NCBI GenBank assembly: GCA_014843695.1
Contig: CM026387.1
Location: forward strand, 72,947,749-73,011,748
Direction of reading: 5' to 3'
Length of the DNA stretch: 64,000 bases
Origin: Archivesica marissinica
Lineage: Eukaryota > Mollusca > Bivalvia > Venerida > Vesicomyidae
Part shown: positions 22,723 to 33,151 of the stretch, piece after piece
How the letters are laid out: each line of letters begins with the position of its first letter
Numbering within the stretch: position 1 is the first letter of the stretch
The notes under the pieces: generated by a model
The model's input: only the letters and a program-made list of their open reading frames with translations
What the model was told of the DNA's origin: nothing
The model's database searches: none
Program-made: the position numbers and the translations under genes

Positions 22723-24000
22723 CACTCCGACAAAAGTAAGGCACCACCCTATATTTTTATCGATACATTATTTTTTACATCAATACTGTTAAAACAATAA
22801 CATAGATATCACCATGTTTCTTACACTTCGTAAAATACTACACCACGGTCTCTAAAATTACAAATCTACCAAGTATTGATCATCCTGAAAGACGTGCCGT
22901 GGCAAAAAATGGGGGTCAAAACAGGCGCTGGTAAAACGTAAAACAAGTTTGTCTTTAATGGAAGGTTTTAACATTCAGATTTTACGAACTTTTAAATGCA
23001 TCTATTATGCGTATGTGTACCAATCAATAGCGATTATATCCACCGCGTTTATTGCGAAGTTCTGTACACGCCTCGCCATGCTTCGCACAAGACGCCTAAG
23101 CCGTTCTTGTGGGAACTGTTGCCTCTCCTGTAAGATAGCAGTTCTTAATTCGTCAATATTTTGACATTTTGGAATACGTTGGTTAAGTTTTCGGTCAATA
23201 ATGTCCCATACATGCTCTATAGGGTTCATGTCTGGCGACATCGTAGGCCATGGAATTGTCTGAATAGTATCTAGCTGTAAAAAAATGTTGTACAATTCGG
23301 GCTCTATGTGGCCTAGCGTTGTCGTCCATAAACAATAACATGTCAGCCAACGCATGATTGTCGAAATGGCGGGTTACGCGTGGAGCGAGCATATTGTAGC
23401 AGTATTTTTGGCCTGTCAGCTTACAATCTATAACATAGAAGTCCAACTTACAGTCAAAGGAAACACTACCCCAGACAGTTACATCCCCACCCCAAAAAGC
23501 AGTTGTGCCCAAAATGTGGTTGTCCTGAAATGAAGTATTTCGTTGGCACCAAACCCTTGCACGACCGTCGGTAGGGCGTAACAAAAAACAACTTTCATCA
23601 GACAAGTGGACCCGTTTCCATGTGTTAATAGTCCACCCCAAATGATCATGTGACCAGTCAAATCGAGCATGGCGATGACGTAATGTCAACTGTGGACGCT
23701 TTATGGGTCGTCGCGCATTCCCTGATGGTGGAGGCGTCAGATTACCGTGCGTGTGCTAATGTGGCCTCCAAACGCTATATTACCATGAAGTACACCAGCT
23801 TACTGAACGGTCGTTGCCGCGGCCGTCTGGATATGAGCCGGTCCTCTCTCGGCGTCGCTTTGCGAGTTCTACCTGCACGTGGGAGGTCAGTAATAGTCCC
23901 CGTTTGACGAAAACGCTGCATCAGTCGTACAATGATGGAATGGTTAACCCTGACGTGGTCTTCTATGGCTCAAACCACCATTATCCATGCCAACAGCTTG
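22723..24000 (-). pseudogene. Decayed Tc1/mariner transposase (DDE type)
   Basis: Tc1/mariner transposases cut and paste DNA at TA sites with a DD34E triad. On the minus strand the pieces appear in order: a helix-turn-helix-like segment ending RLMQRFRQTGTITDLPRAGR (about 23930-23870), then RKATPREDRLISRRPRQRPF, then LSDESCFLL with the first Asp (about 23600), FMDDNARPHRA with the second Asp (about 23330), and SPDMNPIEHVWD with the Glu (about 23220). At least three in-frame stops in the N-terminal half and frameshifts near 23690 and 23340 break the frame. A terminal repeat beginning CACTCCGACAAAAGTAAGGC is present after TATA at 22723. No matching repeat is found on the other side, so the element is truncated and dead. 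Confidence 0.88.
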
Positions 24001-24093
24001 TCACCTTTCTAGTATGGTTAATGTTCGCAACACCTGAAGGGGTCGCTATTTGATCTAAGCTGTATTTGCAAACAAAATGACGGGGTTGTTCCA

Positions 24094-24405
24094 CTGAAGT
24101 GAGTGAATGTATGGGGCAAATACGACGCAACAGCATCACATTTAAGGAATTATTGTGCCGCTGTGAGTGGGTATATGGGCTTAAACGGCGCAACAGAACA
24201 TTTAGGCTTGATTGTGCCGCTGTGAGTGGGTATATGGGCTTAAACGGCGCAACAGAACATTTAGGCTTCATTGTGCCGCTGTGAGTGGGTGGGTGTATGG
24301 GCTTAAATGGCGCAACAGAACATTTAGGCTTGATTGTGCCGCTGTGAGTGGGTGTATGGGCTTAAACGGAGCAACAGAACAGTTAGGCTGGATTATACCG
24401 CTGGA
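24094..24405. repeat. 59-bp minisatellite, about 5 units
   Basis: The unit begins GTGCCGCTGTGAGTGGG and continues with ATGGGCTTAAACGGCGCAAC. Units start at 24155, 24214, 24273 and 24336; one is 63 bp owing to an extra GGGT. A degenerate copy lies at the left edge. It starts about 90 bp past the truncated Tc1 element. The GAGTGGG/GCTTAAACGGCGCA core resembles a dispersed repeat rather than a gene. Confidence 0.9.
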
Positions 24406-24585
24406 ATAGGTAAAACAATATGATTCGGTTTGTTGAGCTCAGATCTGGTAATAACCAATATGTCGTAGTTAACCAAATCAATGCAAATATATTTAGATGC
24501 ACATGACGGATCAGAAACATTGAGGGGCAATCCTACAGTTACACAGCATTGGATTATAACATACTGTTATTAATATGTTCTCTTG

Positions 24586-24822
24586 GCTGTCCGATTAGCG
24601 CAGTTGTTAGCACGCCCGACCCCTAACCAATGCAACCCTGGTCCAATGTTCGGTGAATTATTGTGAGAGTGTACGGTGGTCGCCAAATCTGACAGGTAGG
24701 TTTTCTATGGATACTCCAGCTTCCTCCCACATAGAAGGACCACATATACGGTTTCGTCCGCGTCAACGAGAGTGATTAATATAAGTTGATGAAGCTTATT
24801 TCGCAATCGTTGATAAATGTTT
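24586..24822 (+). mobile_element. SINE-B, near full length
   Basis: The tRNA-like head is CTGTCCGATTAGCGCAGTTG. The body is followed by CAACGAGAGTGATTAATATA and a tail with TTTCGCAATCGTTGATAAAT. The other copies are 34376-34612 (plus), 33787-33947 (minus, truncated) and 48778-49008 (minus). Confidence 0.8.
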
Positions 24823-24918
24823 ATTACATGTATAATATGTTTGACAATAGCTAATTTCAACGTTTATGATACATAAATACATTAAATTATAACTTATACA
24901 GGACAAAAACAAATGCTG

Positions 24919-25023
24919 GTAGTCGTGATAGCGCTGTGTGTGGTAGCGCGTTCGCTTCAGTTCGAGCCATGCTGGAGCCGTTACGAGTGTGCCCTTGGGC
25001 AAGGCATTTAAATTCCACGTTGC

Positions 25024-25095
<72 letters not shown>

Positions 25096-25179
25096 ACTCT
25101 CTCCTCTCTCTCTCTACTCTCTACTCTCTCTCTCTCTCGCTCTCTCTCTCCCTCTCTCTCTCTCTTCTCTCTCATCTCT

Positions 25180-25236
<57 letters not shown>

Positions 25237-25270
25237 ATCTCTCTCTCCTCTCTCTCCTCTCTCTCTCTCG

Positions 25271-25304
<34 letters not shown>

Positions 25305-25343
25305 CAAGAACTCGCAATCGACCTAAAATAAATGTGTATAAAC
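24919..25343 (+). mobile_element. SINE-C with internal CT expansion
   Basis: The head is GTAGTCGTGATAGCGC, with a B box in TTCGAGCC. The body contains GTGCCCTTGGGCAAGGCATT and AAATTCCACGTTGCC. In other copies (31758 plus, 35618 minus) a short CT run of about ten bases follows. Here it is replaced by a 273-bp CT tract, after which the tail CTCGCAATCGACCTAAAATA resumes. About 65 bp of body are missing between the tract and the tail. Confidence 0.85.
25027..25299. repeat. CT microsatellite inside SINE-C
   Basis: A nearly pure CT tract, with occasional CTCCT, CTACT, CATCT and CGCT interruptions. Open frames on both strands (Ser/Leu or Arg/Glu runs) are artefacts. The homopurine/homopyrimidine mirror character could allow triplex (H-DNA) formation. 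Confidence 0.98.
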
Positions 25344-25354
25344 TATTCCTATTT

Positions 25355-25568
25355 GTTTTTGGGGTTTAATGTCACCCCGACAGCTTAGATTATTTAGAGA
25401 CTCCCCAGCTGTTATTGGTGGAAGAAGTAACCCGGGTAGAACCACCGACCTTTGGCAAACCATCTCGATAGCTGACTCAAATCCGATACCCTTTGGGTTT
25501 CGAACCCACATGTGAGAAGCAAGTGATTTGAAGTCAACGACCTAAACAACTTGGCCACGAAAGCCCCT
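25355..25568 (-). mobile_element. SINE-E, near full length
   Basis: On the minus strand the head is GGGGCTTTCGTGGCCAAGTT with B box GGGTTCGAAACCC. It continues into GGTCGGTGGTTCTACCCGGG and ends at GTGACATTAAACCCC. It follows the SINE-C copy after only about 10 bp. Confidence 0.8.
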
Positions 25569-25981
25569 AGGTATGATACAACATATTATAGTATGACATC
25601 TTTTATAATTCGGGACAAACTCATTTTATAACAATGGCAAGCACACACCAAAATCACGAAGCATATCCATGATCGAGAAAACACAGTCGTAAAAACTATC
25701 AACATCGATTAACATTGCCATAGATTGTCTTTCCAAGTAGCAACAGGGAACACACCAATTAGCAATTATCAAGGCATGAACATTTTAATCTTCAACGTTA
25801 AAACAACGTCATGTCATAGGCTCCGTTTTCACTATTAAAGGAAGACGTTTGACTTTGAACCTAAAACGGTGTAAACGAGAAAACTGTATAACAAGGACAT
25901 TGTAGACATTATGCACTGTTTATTGTTAGGTACACGTGGTAACGGCCATTTCCGAATATAAGACAACTATTCTGGTCTCTC
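25569..25981. other. Unique sequence, nothing recognised
   Basis: No open frame of note, tandem repeat or tRNA-like head. AT-rich. Confidence 0.45.
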
Positions 25982-25985
25982 TTAA

Positions 25986-26485
25986 CCCTTTCCCTCGTAG
26001 AAGCACATCTTGACGCCATTACCAATACGACATACATTGTCAATGTAGTAACCAAACCATTGTTCATAATAAAGGCCAGAATCTCATGTAGTCCCAGTAA
26101 TATCTATGAAGGTGGGATAGATATGGCGACTACTTATCCACTGCATGATAGCTAAATGTCTGTCGTTTGCATGGAGATATAATAGTATATTAACCTAAAT
26201 CTCTATGTAGTCCCAGTAATATCTATGAAGGTGGGATAGATATGGCGACTACTTATCCACTGCATGATAGCTAAATGGCTGTCGTTTGTATGGAGATATA
26301 ATAGTATATTAACCTAAATCTCTATGTAGTCCCAGTAATATCTATGAAGGTGGGATAGATATGGCAACTACTTATCCACTGCATAATAGCTAAATGGCTG
26401 TCGTTTGTATGGAGATATAATAGTATATTAACCTAAATCTTTATGAAGGATAGTATATTAACCTAAATCTCGATGCAGGAAAGGG
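25986..26485. mobile_element. piggyBac-like MITE with internal triplication
   Basis: The ends are CCCTTTCC and GGAAAGGG, flanked on both sides by TTAA (25982-25985 and 26486-26489). TTAA target sites and CCC termini are the piggyBac signature. The terminal inverted repeat is short (about 8-9 bp), so the call is moderate. Inside, a 119-bp segment is present about three times. Confidence 0.55.
26083..26450. repeat. 119-bp tandem repeat, about 3 copies
   Basis: The word GTCCCAGTAATATCTATGAA starts units at 26091, 26210 and 26329, exactly 119 bp apart. Only a few substitutions separate the copies. A truncated fourth piece runs to the right edge of the MITE. Confidence 0.93.
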
Positions 26486-26582
26486 TTAAACCATTAACAG
26501 TGTATTTTAACCTGTCAACAAAACCATGTGGTCTCATTCCCTGGGTGGTCTCTGTACATGTATACAGGTTTAACTGTACCAT

Positions 26583-26785
26583 CAGATGCCTCCGTGAACG
26601 AGTGGTTACGTTCAAACCACTTGTCCGTCACCGTTGTATGTATGGGGTAGCTATACGCAAGGCTTGGGGAGGTCAGTGGTTCTACCCGGGTGCGCGTCCG
26701 TGCATGAAATACTGTTCCAAGGGACACCCTGGGTCTCCCTCCACCAAATGACCTAAGATGTTAGTGCGTCGTTAAACCCCAACAA
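26583..26785 (+). mobile_element. SINE-E copy
   Basis: The segment starts GCCTCCGTGAACGAGTGG. It has GGTCAGTGGTTCTACCCGG and CTCCCTCCACCAAATGACC, then ends GTTAAACCCCAACAAAAC. It is a diverged relative of the copy at 21205-21475. Confidence 0.7.
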
Positions 26786-26789
26786 AACA

Positions 26790-27135
26790 ATACAAACTAG
26801 CATATAACGTCACATTGATTTGATTTAACCATATTTTATTGCATATTAAACAGTACAGTTGACATACATGCATGATACAGAATAGAAATTAACAATGTAT
26901 AAGATGCATATATACATGTGTGTAACATTGCAAAAGGGTCGGGCCACAAGTTATAACCAACATTAGAAAACGGCCCTTCCCAACGTCACTTTGGCATCCT
27001 GGTTTACGACATATTAAATTAGAGAGAAATCACACTGAGTAGGCTATCCCTCGTATAAATGAATGTTCTCTCGCGCTTTCAGATACACATTATGAAATCA
27101 GTGACGTCACGTAATACGTATTCCTTTCATTTCAG
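26790..27135. other. Intron-like sequence ending in a splice acceptor
   Basis: No repeat is recognised. The last bases, TTCCTTTCATTTCAG, form a good 3' splice site for the exon at 27136. Confidence 0.4.
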
Positions 27136-27524
27136 GGTTGTATGACGAACTAGAGTATATCCTTCGAAATGAGGTCAAACCGTTACCAAGAACACCGGTT
27201 AGCAAGGACAGTGTTTACTTTCTTTCCATCTTCCAAACGGACGGTCACCTTGGGCGATTGGAAGAAACTTGGAAAACATGGAGTGGTGCCGACTTTATAT
27301 TGTGGAAATGTCCCGATAAATTGAAATTGCGGCGTGTTACGTTTTTTAAATCCACTACTGACCTTGACATTTACACGTTCATTGTGCTTTGTGAGTGCGA
27401 GGATGGTCTAAGCATGTGTGATGTGGCCAGGGCTTTCGTTGAACGATTAAAGGATAGAAGATGTGGATTAGTTGGATTGTATCAGGTGGAAAGATACTAT
27501 ATTGCGTCCAAACCACGGACATAG
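27136..27524 (+). CDS. Candidate terminal exon, unrecognised protein
   Basis: After the acceptor at 27135, two bases precede a 128-codon open frame ending in TAG at 27522-27524. It starts LYDELEYILRNEVKPLPRTP. The rest has mixed hydrophobic and charged composition, with VYFLSIFQTDGH, ADFILWKCPDKLKLRRVTFF, LDIYTFIVLCECEDG and FVERLKDRRCGLVGLYQVER. Alternating strand-like and helix-like segments suggest a small alpha/beta domain. I do not recognise the family. Composition and complexity are unlike the surrounding repeats, so a real exon is likely. It is phase-compatible with the exon at 16104-16270: one base at that donor plus two here gives a Gly codon. No clear polyadenylation signal is seen nearby. 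Confidence 0.5.
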
Positions 27525-27880
27525 CCATCCGTAGTATGCCAGAAAAATACGTCTGCTTCTCGTCTCGCGGCCAAAATTTAAATGGCCAGTGGGCCGGAAA
27601 TGTTGTTGGGGGGTGGGGGACTGGGCGTAGTTGTTAATATTGGCCATTTGGAGCGACCTGAGAGGGTGGTGTCGACCCTTATTCAACTATGTGATATATG
27701 GTGTCCGTGATCAACAATTATGGCGACGATTTTAGAGATGTTATTATATTTTGTATAATTATATATATATCCTTTTCATATGAATATATCAGTTTATGAA
27801 TTTCTTTCACTATGGCTTGGTGCGTTGTAATTGTCTTTCACTTCGAACGTATATCACACACAAAAACATCATTAAGTAAG
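27525..27880. other. Possible 3' untranslated or flanking sequence
   Basis: It starts with GC-moderate sequence carrying a G-run at 27607-27620, then becomes AT-rich. No AATAAA is seen close to the stop codon. Confidence 0.35.
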
Positions 27881-27983
27881 GGAAAACTATTCCGGAAAAC
27901 ATCACTGAGGGAAAACTGTTACGGAAAACATCACTGAGGGAAAACTGTTACGGAAAACATCACTGAGGGAAAACTGTTACGGA
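27881..27983. repeat. 29-bp minisatellite, about 3.5 units
   Basis: ATCACTGAGGGAAAACTGTT starts units at 27901, 27930 and 27959 (period 29). A diverged first unit lies at the left edge. Confidence 0.92.
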
Positions 27984-27990
27984 AGATTAC

Positions 27991-28055
27991 TTAGTTTTCT
28001 GACTCGGCAATCTCAAGATTATTCTTAATAATTCCATAGCGAGTCAGAAGACTAA
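27991..28055. repeat. 16-bp inverted repeat hairpin
   Basis: The left arm TTAGTTTTCTGACTCG and the right arm CGAGTCAGAAGACTAA pair with one mismatch around a roughly 33-bp loop. It lies between two minisatellites. Confidence 0.75.
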
Positions 28056-28129
28056 TATATAGGGTTGATTTTACTTTATGAAGTATCAATTAATTTATTA
28101 GTATTGGTATAAACGGAGCAGAACTAACC

Positions 28130-29046
28130 ATGCCCTCCCATATCACTTCAAAACACAAATATCCACGAACCTGTCGTTTCAAATGACAAATATCCACGAA
28201 CAACTCCCTCCCATATCGCTTCAAAACACAAATATCCACGAACATGTCGTTTCAAATGACAAATATCCACGAACATGTCGCTTCCAATGACAAATATCCA
28301 CGAACCACGCCCTCCCATATCACTTCAAAACACAAATATCCACGAACCTGTCGTTTCAAATGACAAATATCCACGAACATGTCGCTTCAAATGACAAATA
28401 TCCACGAACATGTCGCTTCCAATGACAAATATCCACGAACATGTCGCTTCCAATGACAAATATCCACGAACCACACCCTTCCATATCGCTTCAAAACACA
28501 AATATCCACGAACATGTCGCTTCCAATGACACATACCCACGAACAACTCCCTCCCATATCGCTTCAAAACACAAATATCCACGAACATGTCGTTTCAAAT
28601 GACAAATATCCACGAACAACTCCCTCCCATATCGCTTCAAAACACAAATATCCACGAACATGTCGTTTCAAATGACAAATATCCACGAACATGTCGCTTC
28701 CAATGACAAATATCCACGAACATGTCGCTTCCAATGACAAATATCCACGAACATGTCGTTTCAAATGACAGATATCCACGAACCTGTCGTTTCAAATGAC
28801 AGATATCCACGAACATGTCGCTTCCAATGACAAATATCCACGAACATGTCGCTTCAAATGACAAATATCCACGACCAACTCCCTCCCATATCGCTTCAAA
28901 ACACAAATATCCACTAACATGTCGCTTCAAATTACAAATATCCACGAACCACTCCCTCCCATATCGCTTCAAAACACAAATATCCACGAACCACGCCCTC
29001 CCATGTCGCTTCAAGAGACAAATATCAACGAACCACGCCCTCCATC
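28130..29046. repeat. Satellite 4: two interspersed monomer types
   Basis: All monomers end AAATATCCACGAAC. Type A (31 bp) has ATGTCGTTTCAAATGAC or the CTTCCAATGAC variant. Type B (about 42 bp) has CTCCCTCCCATATCGC and CTTCAAAACAC. The order of A and B is irregular, with A-runs up to five long. Minus-strand open frames (for example 28637-29014) are artefacts. Confidence 0.93.
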
Positions 29047-29804
29047 AGACAATGACCATTCTCCTTTATTGTTGATTAGAATCAGACATATTTGCTGGCC
29101 TTGTTATGCATAAATAAATGTATATACCTTTGTCCAGCGCCAACTACTAGACCGACACATTCCAAACCGATTGACCATTCTTCCAAATTCGTATACAATA
29201 TGTGAAATGTTGAACAATGTATTGATATGTTTTCTATGTCATATTAAGTGCATGACTATTTCGATTCCGTAAGATAATGTGTATGTGCATGCTTAGTATG
29301 ATTATTCAAGAAAGATGCATCAACGATAGTCTATCTACTGTTATAGCATGCGAAAGCGGTAGCACGCAAAATACGAATATCGAAGTTGACAGTTAAGCAA
29401 TATTTCGGTTCTGTTATACCTCACGTGAATACCCAATGCAAACTTTGCCATACCCGAGCGGGCGACATTTTTCAATGTCTCATAGCCTCATTCGGAACAA
29501 AATCACGCTACTCGGACTTTACCGTTTAATTGCAATGTTATTTTATTTGTTATCGCCATCTTGTTTTCATGTAGTCTTGAAGAATGTTTTGTTGAAAAAC
29601 ATAAAGCCAGAACAGACGATTGCATTTCGAATAAAGTGTTTTATTATTATTCAAGAAAGATGCATCAACGATAGTCTATCTATTGTTATAGCATGCGAAA
29701 TATCCGGCATGATTTTAGACAGTCTTGTTCTGGACGAGCGTATTGAAAGTGTATATAAATCGAAAACGAGTCATAAAATGTCTTTATCACGCAAACAACT
29801 GCCT
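29047..29804. other. Unique sequence with a 55-bp direct repeat
   Basis: A segment starting ATTATTCAAGAAAGATGCAT occurs at about 29299-29353 and again at about 29645-29699 with one difference. A 139-codon frame (29436-29855) spans the second copy and runs into the MITE at 29809, so it is unlikely to be a gene. Confidence 0.6.
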
Positions 29805-29808
29805 TTAA

Positions 29809-30044
29809 CCCTTTCAACACCACATACCTCTAAATTGGCTTACAAAAAAGTGTAGATCCAGATGAGCCGGCTCGTGACGAGCCGTCTCATCAGGATCTGC
29901 ACTTTTTTCAAGTAATATAACTATTTTTAGAAAGATATTTACCCATTTTGATAAATGAACTGATCCAAATGTAATTTTGTTATTTATTTATTGGTCTAAA
30001 AATATCATGGACCAGTCCATGTCAGTTACTTGGTGTTGAATGGG
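29809..30044. mobile_element. piggyBac-like MITE with internal 65-bp hairpin
   Basis: The ends are CCCTTTCAACACCA and TGGTGTTGAATGGG, a 14-bp terminal inverted repeat with one mismatch. They are flanked by TTAA at 29805-29808 and 30045-30048, the target duplication of piggyBac elements. At 236 bp it has no coding capacity. Confidence 0.75.
29845..29909. repeat. 65-bp near-perfect hairpin inside the MITE
   Basis: The left arm is 29845-29876 (AAAAAAGTGTAGATCC start) and the right arm 29878-29909. The stem is 32 bp with three mismatches and a loop of about one base. If transcribed it would resemble a small-RNA precursor; it may equally be a secondary terminal repeat. Confidence 0.88.
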
Positions 30045-30048
30045 TTAA

Positions 30049-31202
30049 ACTATTTTAAATGATTTCTCCTTGGTCTCACACACTTCTAACATCACAAACA
30101 TGAGTATATGTATGTATAGCCTATAATATGTACCATATTATTTCATGTTGGCGTGTATTCAACAAAATGTACAAAAGCAAATAAATGTTAGTCTTAAAAA
30201 GACATGTGAAGCATATTGACTGGACTCACATATTCGTCCATGCGTGTTAACAAACACGCGGAGTAATACAGGTAGCGAGATTCCATTTCTTTTATTACAC
30301 ATGTGTAATATAAGAAAATTGTGGTCGCTATTTTGAACCGAATACAAGCGAGTTCATGGGATAAATGATACTATAAATGATATACATTACCATTTTTCCC
30401 TCGTTGGGCGCCATTTGTCTATTATCCGAGGGGGTCAAAAGTTTGCTTTTCATATCTTTATTGGGTTCGATGTTATTCACTTAGTGTAGGGTAGTGTGTC
30501 CTACAATACATCAACCATATACATCAAACATAAGCAAAGCGGATATTAAAACAATGCCCGCAAAGAGTAGTGAGAGAGGGGAGAGCGAATAGAAGGAACG
30601 TTCGATGGACATATTGAGTGTGTCGGTGGGGGAGATTGAGGGGGGAGTGGAGATGGACAGGGGTCACACACTATTATGAACTTTGAATTGTTTCCCTAAA
30701 TAAAAACGCTTAACCCGTAATTTCGCTCATTCCACAGTATAACAAACCCAAAAGAACTCCTTGATCTCTCCTCACACTACGTCATTCGTCACTGTCATTG
30801 TAAAAGACTTAGCGCACTTTAAAGGGACCAAACTTCATCAGGTTGTATCAGAATTGAATGTAAATATACATACAAAAGAACAGGCTCGGGGATTGCAGAA
30901 CTTTGCTAAGCTCTCAAAGTATAATAACGTGATGTGTTGATTCCGAGATTTCTGCTCAGATGTAAAAATGAGAACGCTTACGATCGAGTTTGAGATGTAA
31001 GGATAGCAGTCTATTCCATTTGTAAACGTGAAGCATAAATACAGTATGTAATTAAAATGAACGAAAGCTTTTAGTTTTACAGTAGAATTGACGAACTTAC
31101 GAACTATGGGAATTAATTATGAAATTGCTGTCGTGAATACTGACGATCGTAGTTTTGTACACACGTAACTGATTTATGTCTCTTCATAATGTATAAACGG
31201 TG
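30049..31202. other. AT-rich unique sequence, nothing recognised
   Basis: No tandem array, tRNA-like head or supported coding frame. One purine-rich patch lies at 30560-30670. Confidence 0.45.
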
Positions 31203-31335
31203 TTTTCGGATCCGTAGTGTAGCGGGTGCGGAGTCCGCCTCATAACCGATACGTTGTGAATTGGAGCCCCGTCAGAGAGGCCCCTCGTCAGAACAAGCTG
31301 ACTACGTCCTTGGTTGGGCAAGATACTTAAATCAA
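31203..31335 (+). mobile_element. SINE-D-like tRNA-derived fragment
   Basis: CGGATCCGTAGTGTAGCGGG, followed by a degraded B-box region and CCCCTCGTCAGAAC, parallels the head at 49309-49413, which has GTCTCCGTGGCCTAGTGG and then CGTCAGGGGTTCG. The tail is not defined. Confidence 0.45.
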
Positions 31336-31757
31336 CTTGACTTCTACTCTAATTAATTACGATGGAGTACATTAGAATTGAGACCTCGGGAGTCGAGCGG
31401 TTAGTCGATACTTAAAAGAACCAGTTTCTCGATCTAGCTAAAATGAATTTGCGTAAAAGTCCAATATGTTATACAAAGCATATGTATTTTTATGTACAAG
31501 TCCAGATTAAATTGTATGCCGTTCACCATCAAGTGGGATGTCCGTTAACGTAACGCCGATTAGTATTGCGTTAGAAATGTGTATTAGTACAGGTACAGGT
31601 ATCAATCAGAGTACAGAAAGGAGAGGACAATCATAAGCTATACAGCGTTCTGTCCAATTCCTTATATCAGTTGTTGTAAATAATCATGTATTGACAGAAA
31701 ATAAATATGTTTAAACCAATCAGAGTACAAAGTGCAATGGTTAAAGTGATATCGTGG
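31336..31757. other. Unique sequence, nothing recognised
   Basis: AT-rich, without tandem structure or long frames. Confidence 0.4.
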
Positions 31758-31990
31758 AAGTCGTGATAGCGCAGTGGGTGCGCATTCGCTTCAGGTGCGA
31801 AATGTCCAGAGTTCGAGCCCTGCTGGAACCGTTACGATTGTGCCCTTAGGCAGGGCATTTAAATTCCACGTTGCCCCTTCTCTCTCCGTCGTGGCGATGT
31901 ATTCCATCAGGAATGAGATCTCGATAGTGATTAATATAAGTTGTAAGGACTTGTTTCGCAATCGAGCTAAGATAAATGTGTATAAACTAA
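31758..31990 (+). mobile_element. SINE-C, full length
   Basis: The head is AAGTCGTGATAGCGCAGTGG with B box AGTTCGAGCCC. The body contains GTGCCCTTAGGCAGGGCATT, and a short CT run (TTCTCTCTCC) is followed by GTCGTGGCGATG. The tail contains CGCAATCGAGCTAAGATAAA. This is the best copy for comparison with the CT-expanded one at 24919. Confidence 0.88.
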
Positions 31991-32128
31991 CGTGATATCC
32001 CTGTTCAAAATGACAGATACGATTTCTAAAGAGGTTGTTATCTTGTATCTGTAATACATGAATGTACTTGAAAACGTAGCTCGTTTCCTAATAACATAAT
32101 TAATATGTGTAAATCACATTTGGCATGT

Positions 32129-32637
32129 TTAAAGCGACATTACATCGCAAAAAGCAATTAAAATGCATTTTTTCACACCAAATTCTTCCGAATACATTCG
32201 AACACTAACAATGAATCAATAAACAGTGTGATTGTGGTTTACAAACTTTCAAAAGTGAAAGTAGCATTTCATATAACGCTCATCCATGCTCCTGAATTGA
32301 CGTGTTTGTCATTGGAATCAATACTAAACGTGTGATAATGTCGCTTAGAGAGAGTTTGACTGTTAGATCTACAAATACATATGCATAGGCACAACTGTGA
32401 GATATAACGGTAACTCTGTACCATAAATAGTGTTATTCAGAATACACTCGTTGTATTTCGCATGGGTGTCGACCCTATTTACAATATATTGTTATGTCCA
32501 CAAACCGCGTATACGACATTTGTTTATTTGTTGAAATATTCAGTTTTTGAGGCAAATATTTGGGGGGAAATTATAACATATAATAGGAAATTACATTCTG
32601 TAGAAATGTGTTTTTTCACTGATGTAGTGTCGCTTTA
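32129..32637. mobile_element. MITE T (TTTAAAGCGACA ends)
   Basis: The left end TTTAAAGCGACATTACATCG and right end GATGTAGTGTCGCTTTAAA are inverse with one substitution in about 19 bp. If TTAA or TTTAA is the target duplication, the true ends are AGCGACA. The paralogous sequence at about 35510-35570 looks like the empty site, with matching flanks on both sides and no 509-bp insert. No coding capacity. The superfamily is uncertain. Confidence 0.75.
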
Positions 32638-32918
32638 AATAACAATTCTAGCATAAAAACGTGGCACTTGCAAAGTACTCTTTGAACGGTCTATCTGAAC
32701 AGGTGAATGACGTACACGTACTTCCCGCGTCATCGGAGAATAATGGGTCCAATGGCATCCTTCGTACATACATTGTTCCTTCAAGTCACTGGCTAATTAT
32801 GTGTCAGCTTATGTGCTAGCAGTCATGCCAAGAGCGACAACTCAAACGTATCATCGAAAGCAGTATACGCTCAACAAAATCGGTCACCTCGTATTTTATA
32901 ATATTTGGAGCCGACTAA
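32638..32918. other. Unique sequence paralogous to 35540-35570 at its left edge
   Basis: The first 40 bases match the flank at 35540 (GCATAAAAA, GGCACTTGCA versus GGACATTCGCA). The remainder shows nothing recognisable. Confidence 0.4.
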
Positions 32919-33151
32919 GGCCATAATAAAATATTTCCTAGATTTTCATCCCCGCCCGCCCCCGTTTTTAGGGCCCGCCCCGATTTTTTTTATTACTATT
33001 TGAAAAAAAAAAAAAAACCAAAACCAAAACACCATTTTATCAGCATAAATATCGATATCCTGAAAATATAAAATAAAAAATAAAATTTCACCCCCCGCCC
33101 CCATTTTCAAAAAAATTTGGATGAAAATCTAGGATTTATTTTATTATGGCC
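32919..33151. mobile_element. Harbinger-like MITE
   Basis: The left end GGCCATAATAAAATA, followed by CCTAGATTTTCATCC, is mirrored by the right end GGATGAAAATCTAGG and TTTATTTTATTATGGCC, giving an inverted repeat of about 33 bp. TAA flanks both ends, matching the 3-bp TWA duplications of PIF/Harbinger. The interior is A-rich with CCCCGCCC runs. Confidence 0.65.

Noticed and set aside
29436..29855. A 139-codon plus-strand frame
   Set aside because: It covers a 55-bp direct repeat and runs into the piggyBac-like MITE; the composition is that of non-coding AT-rich DNA.
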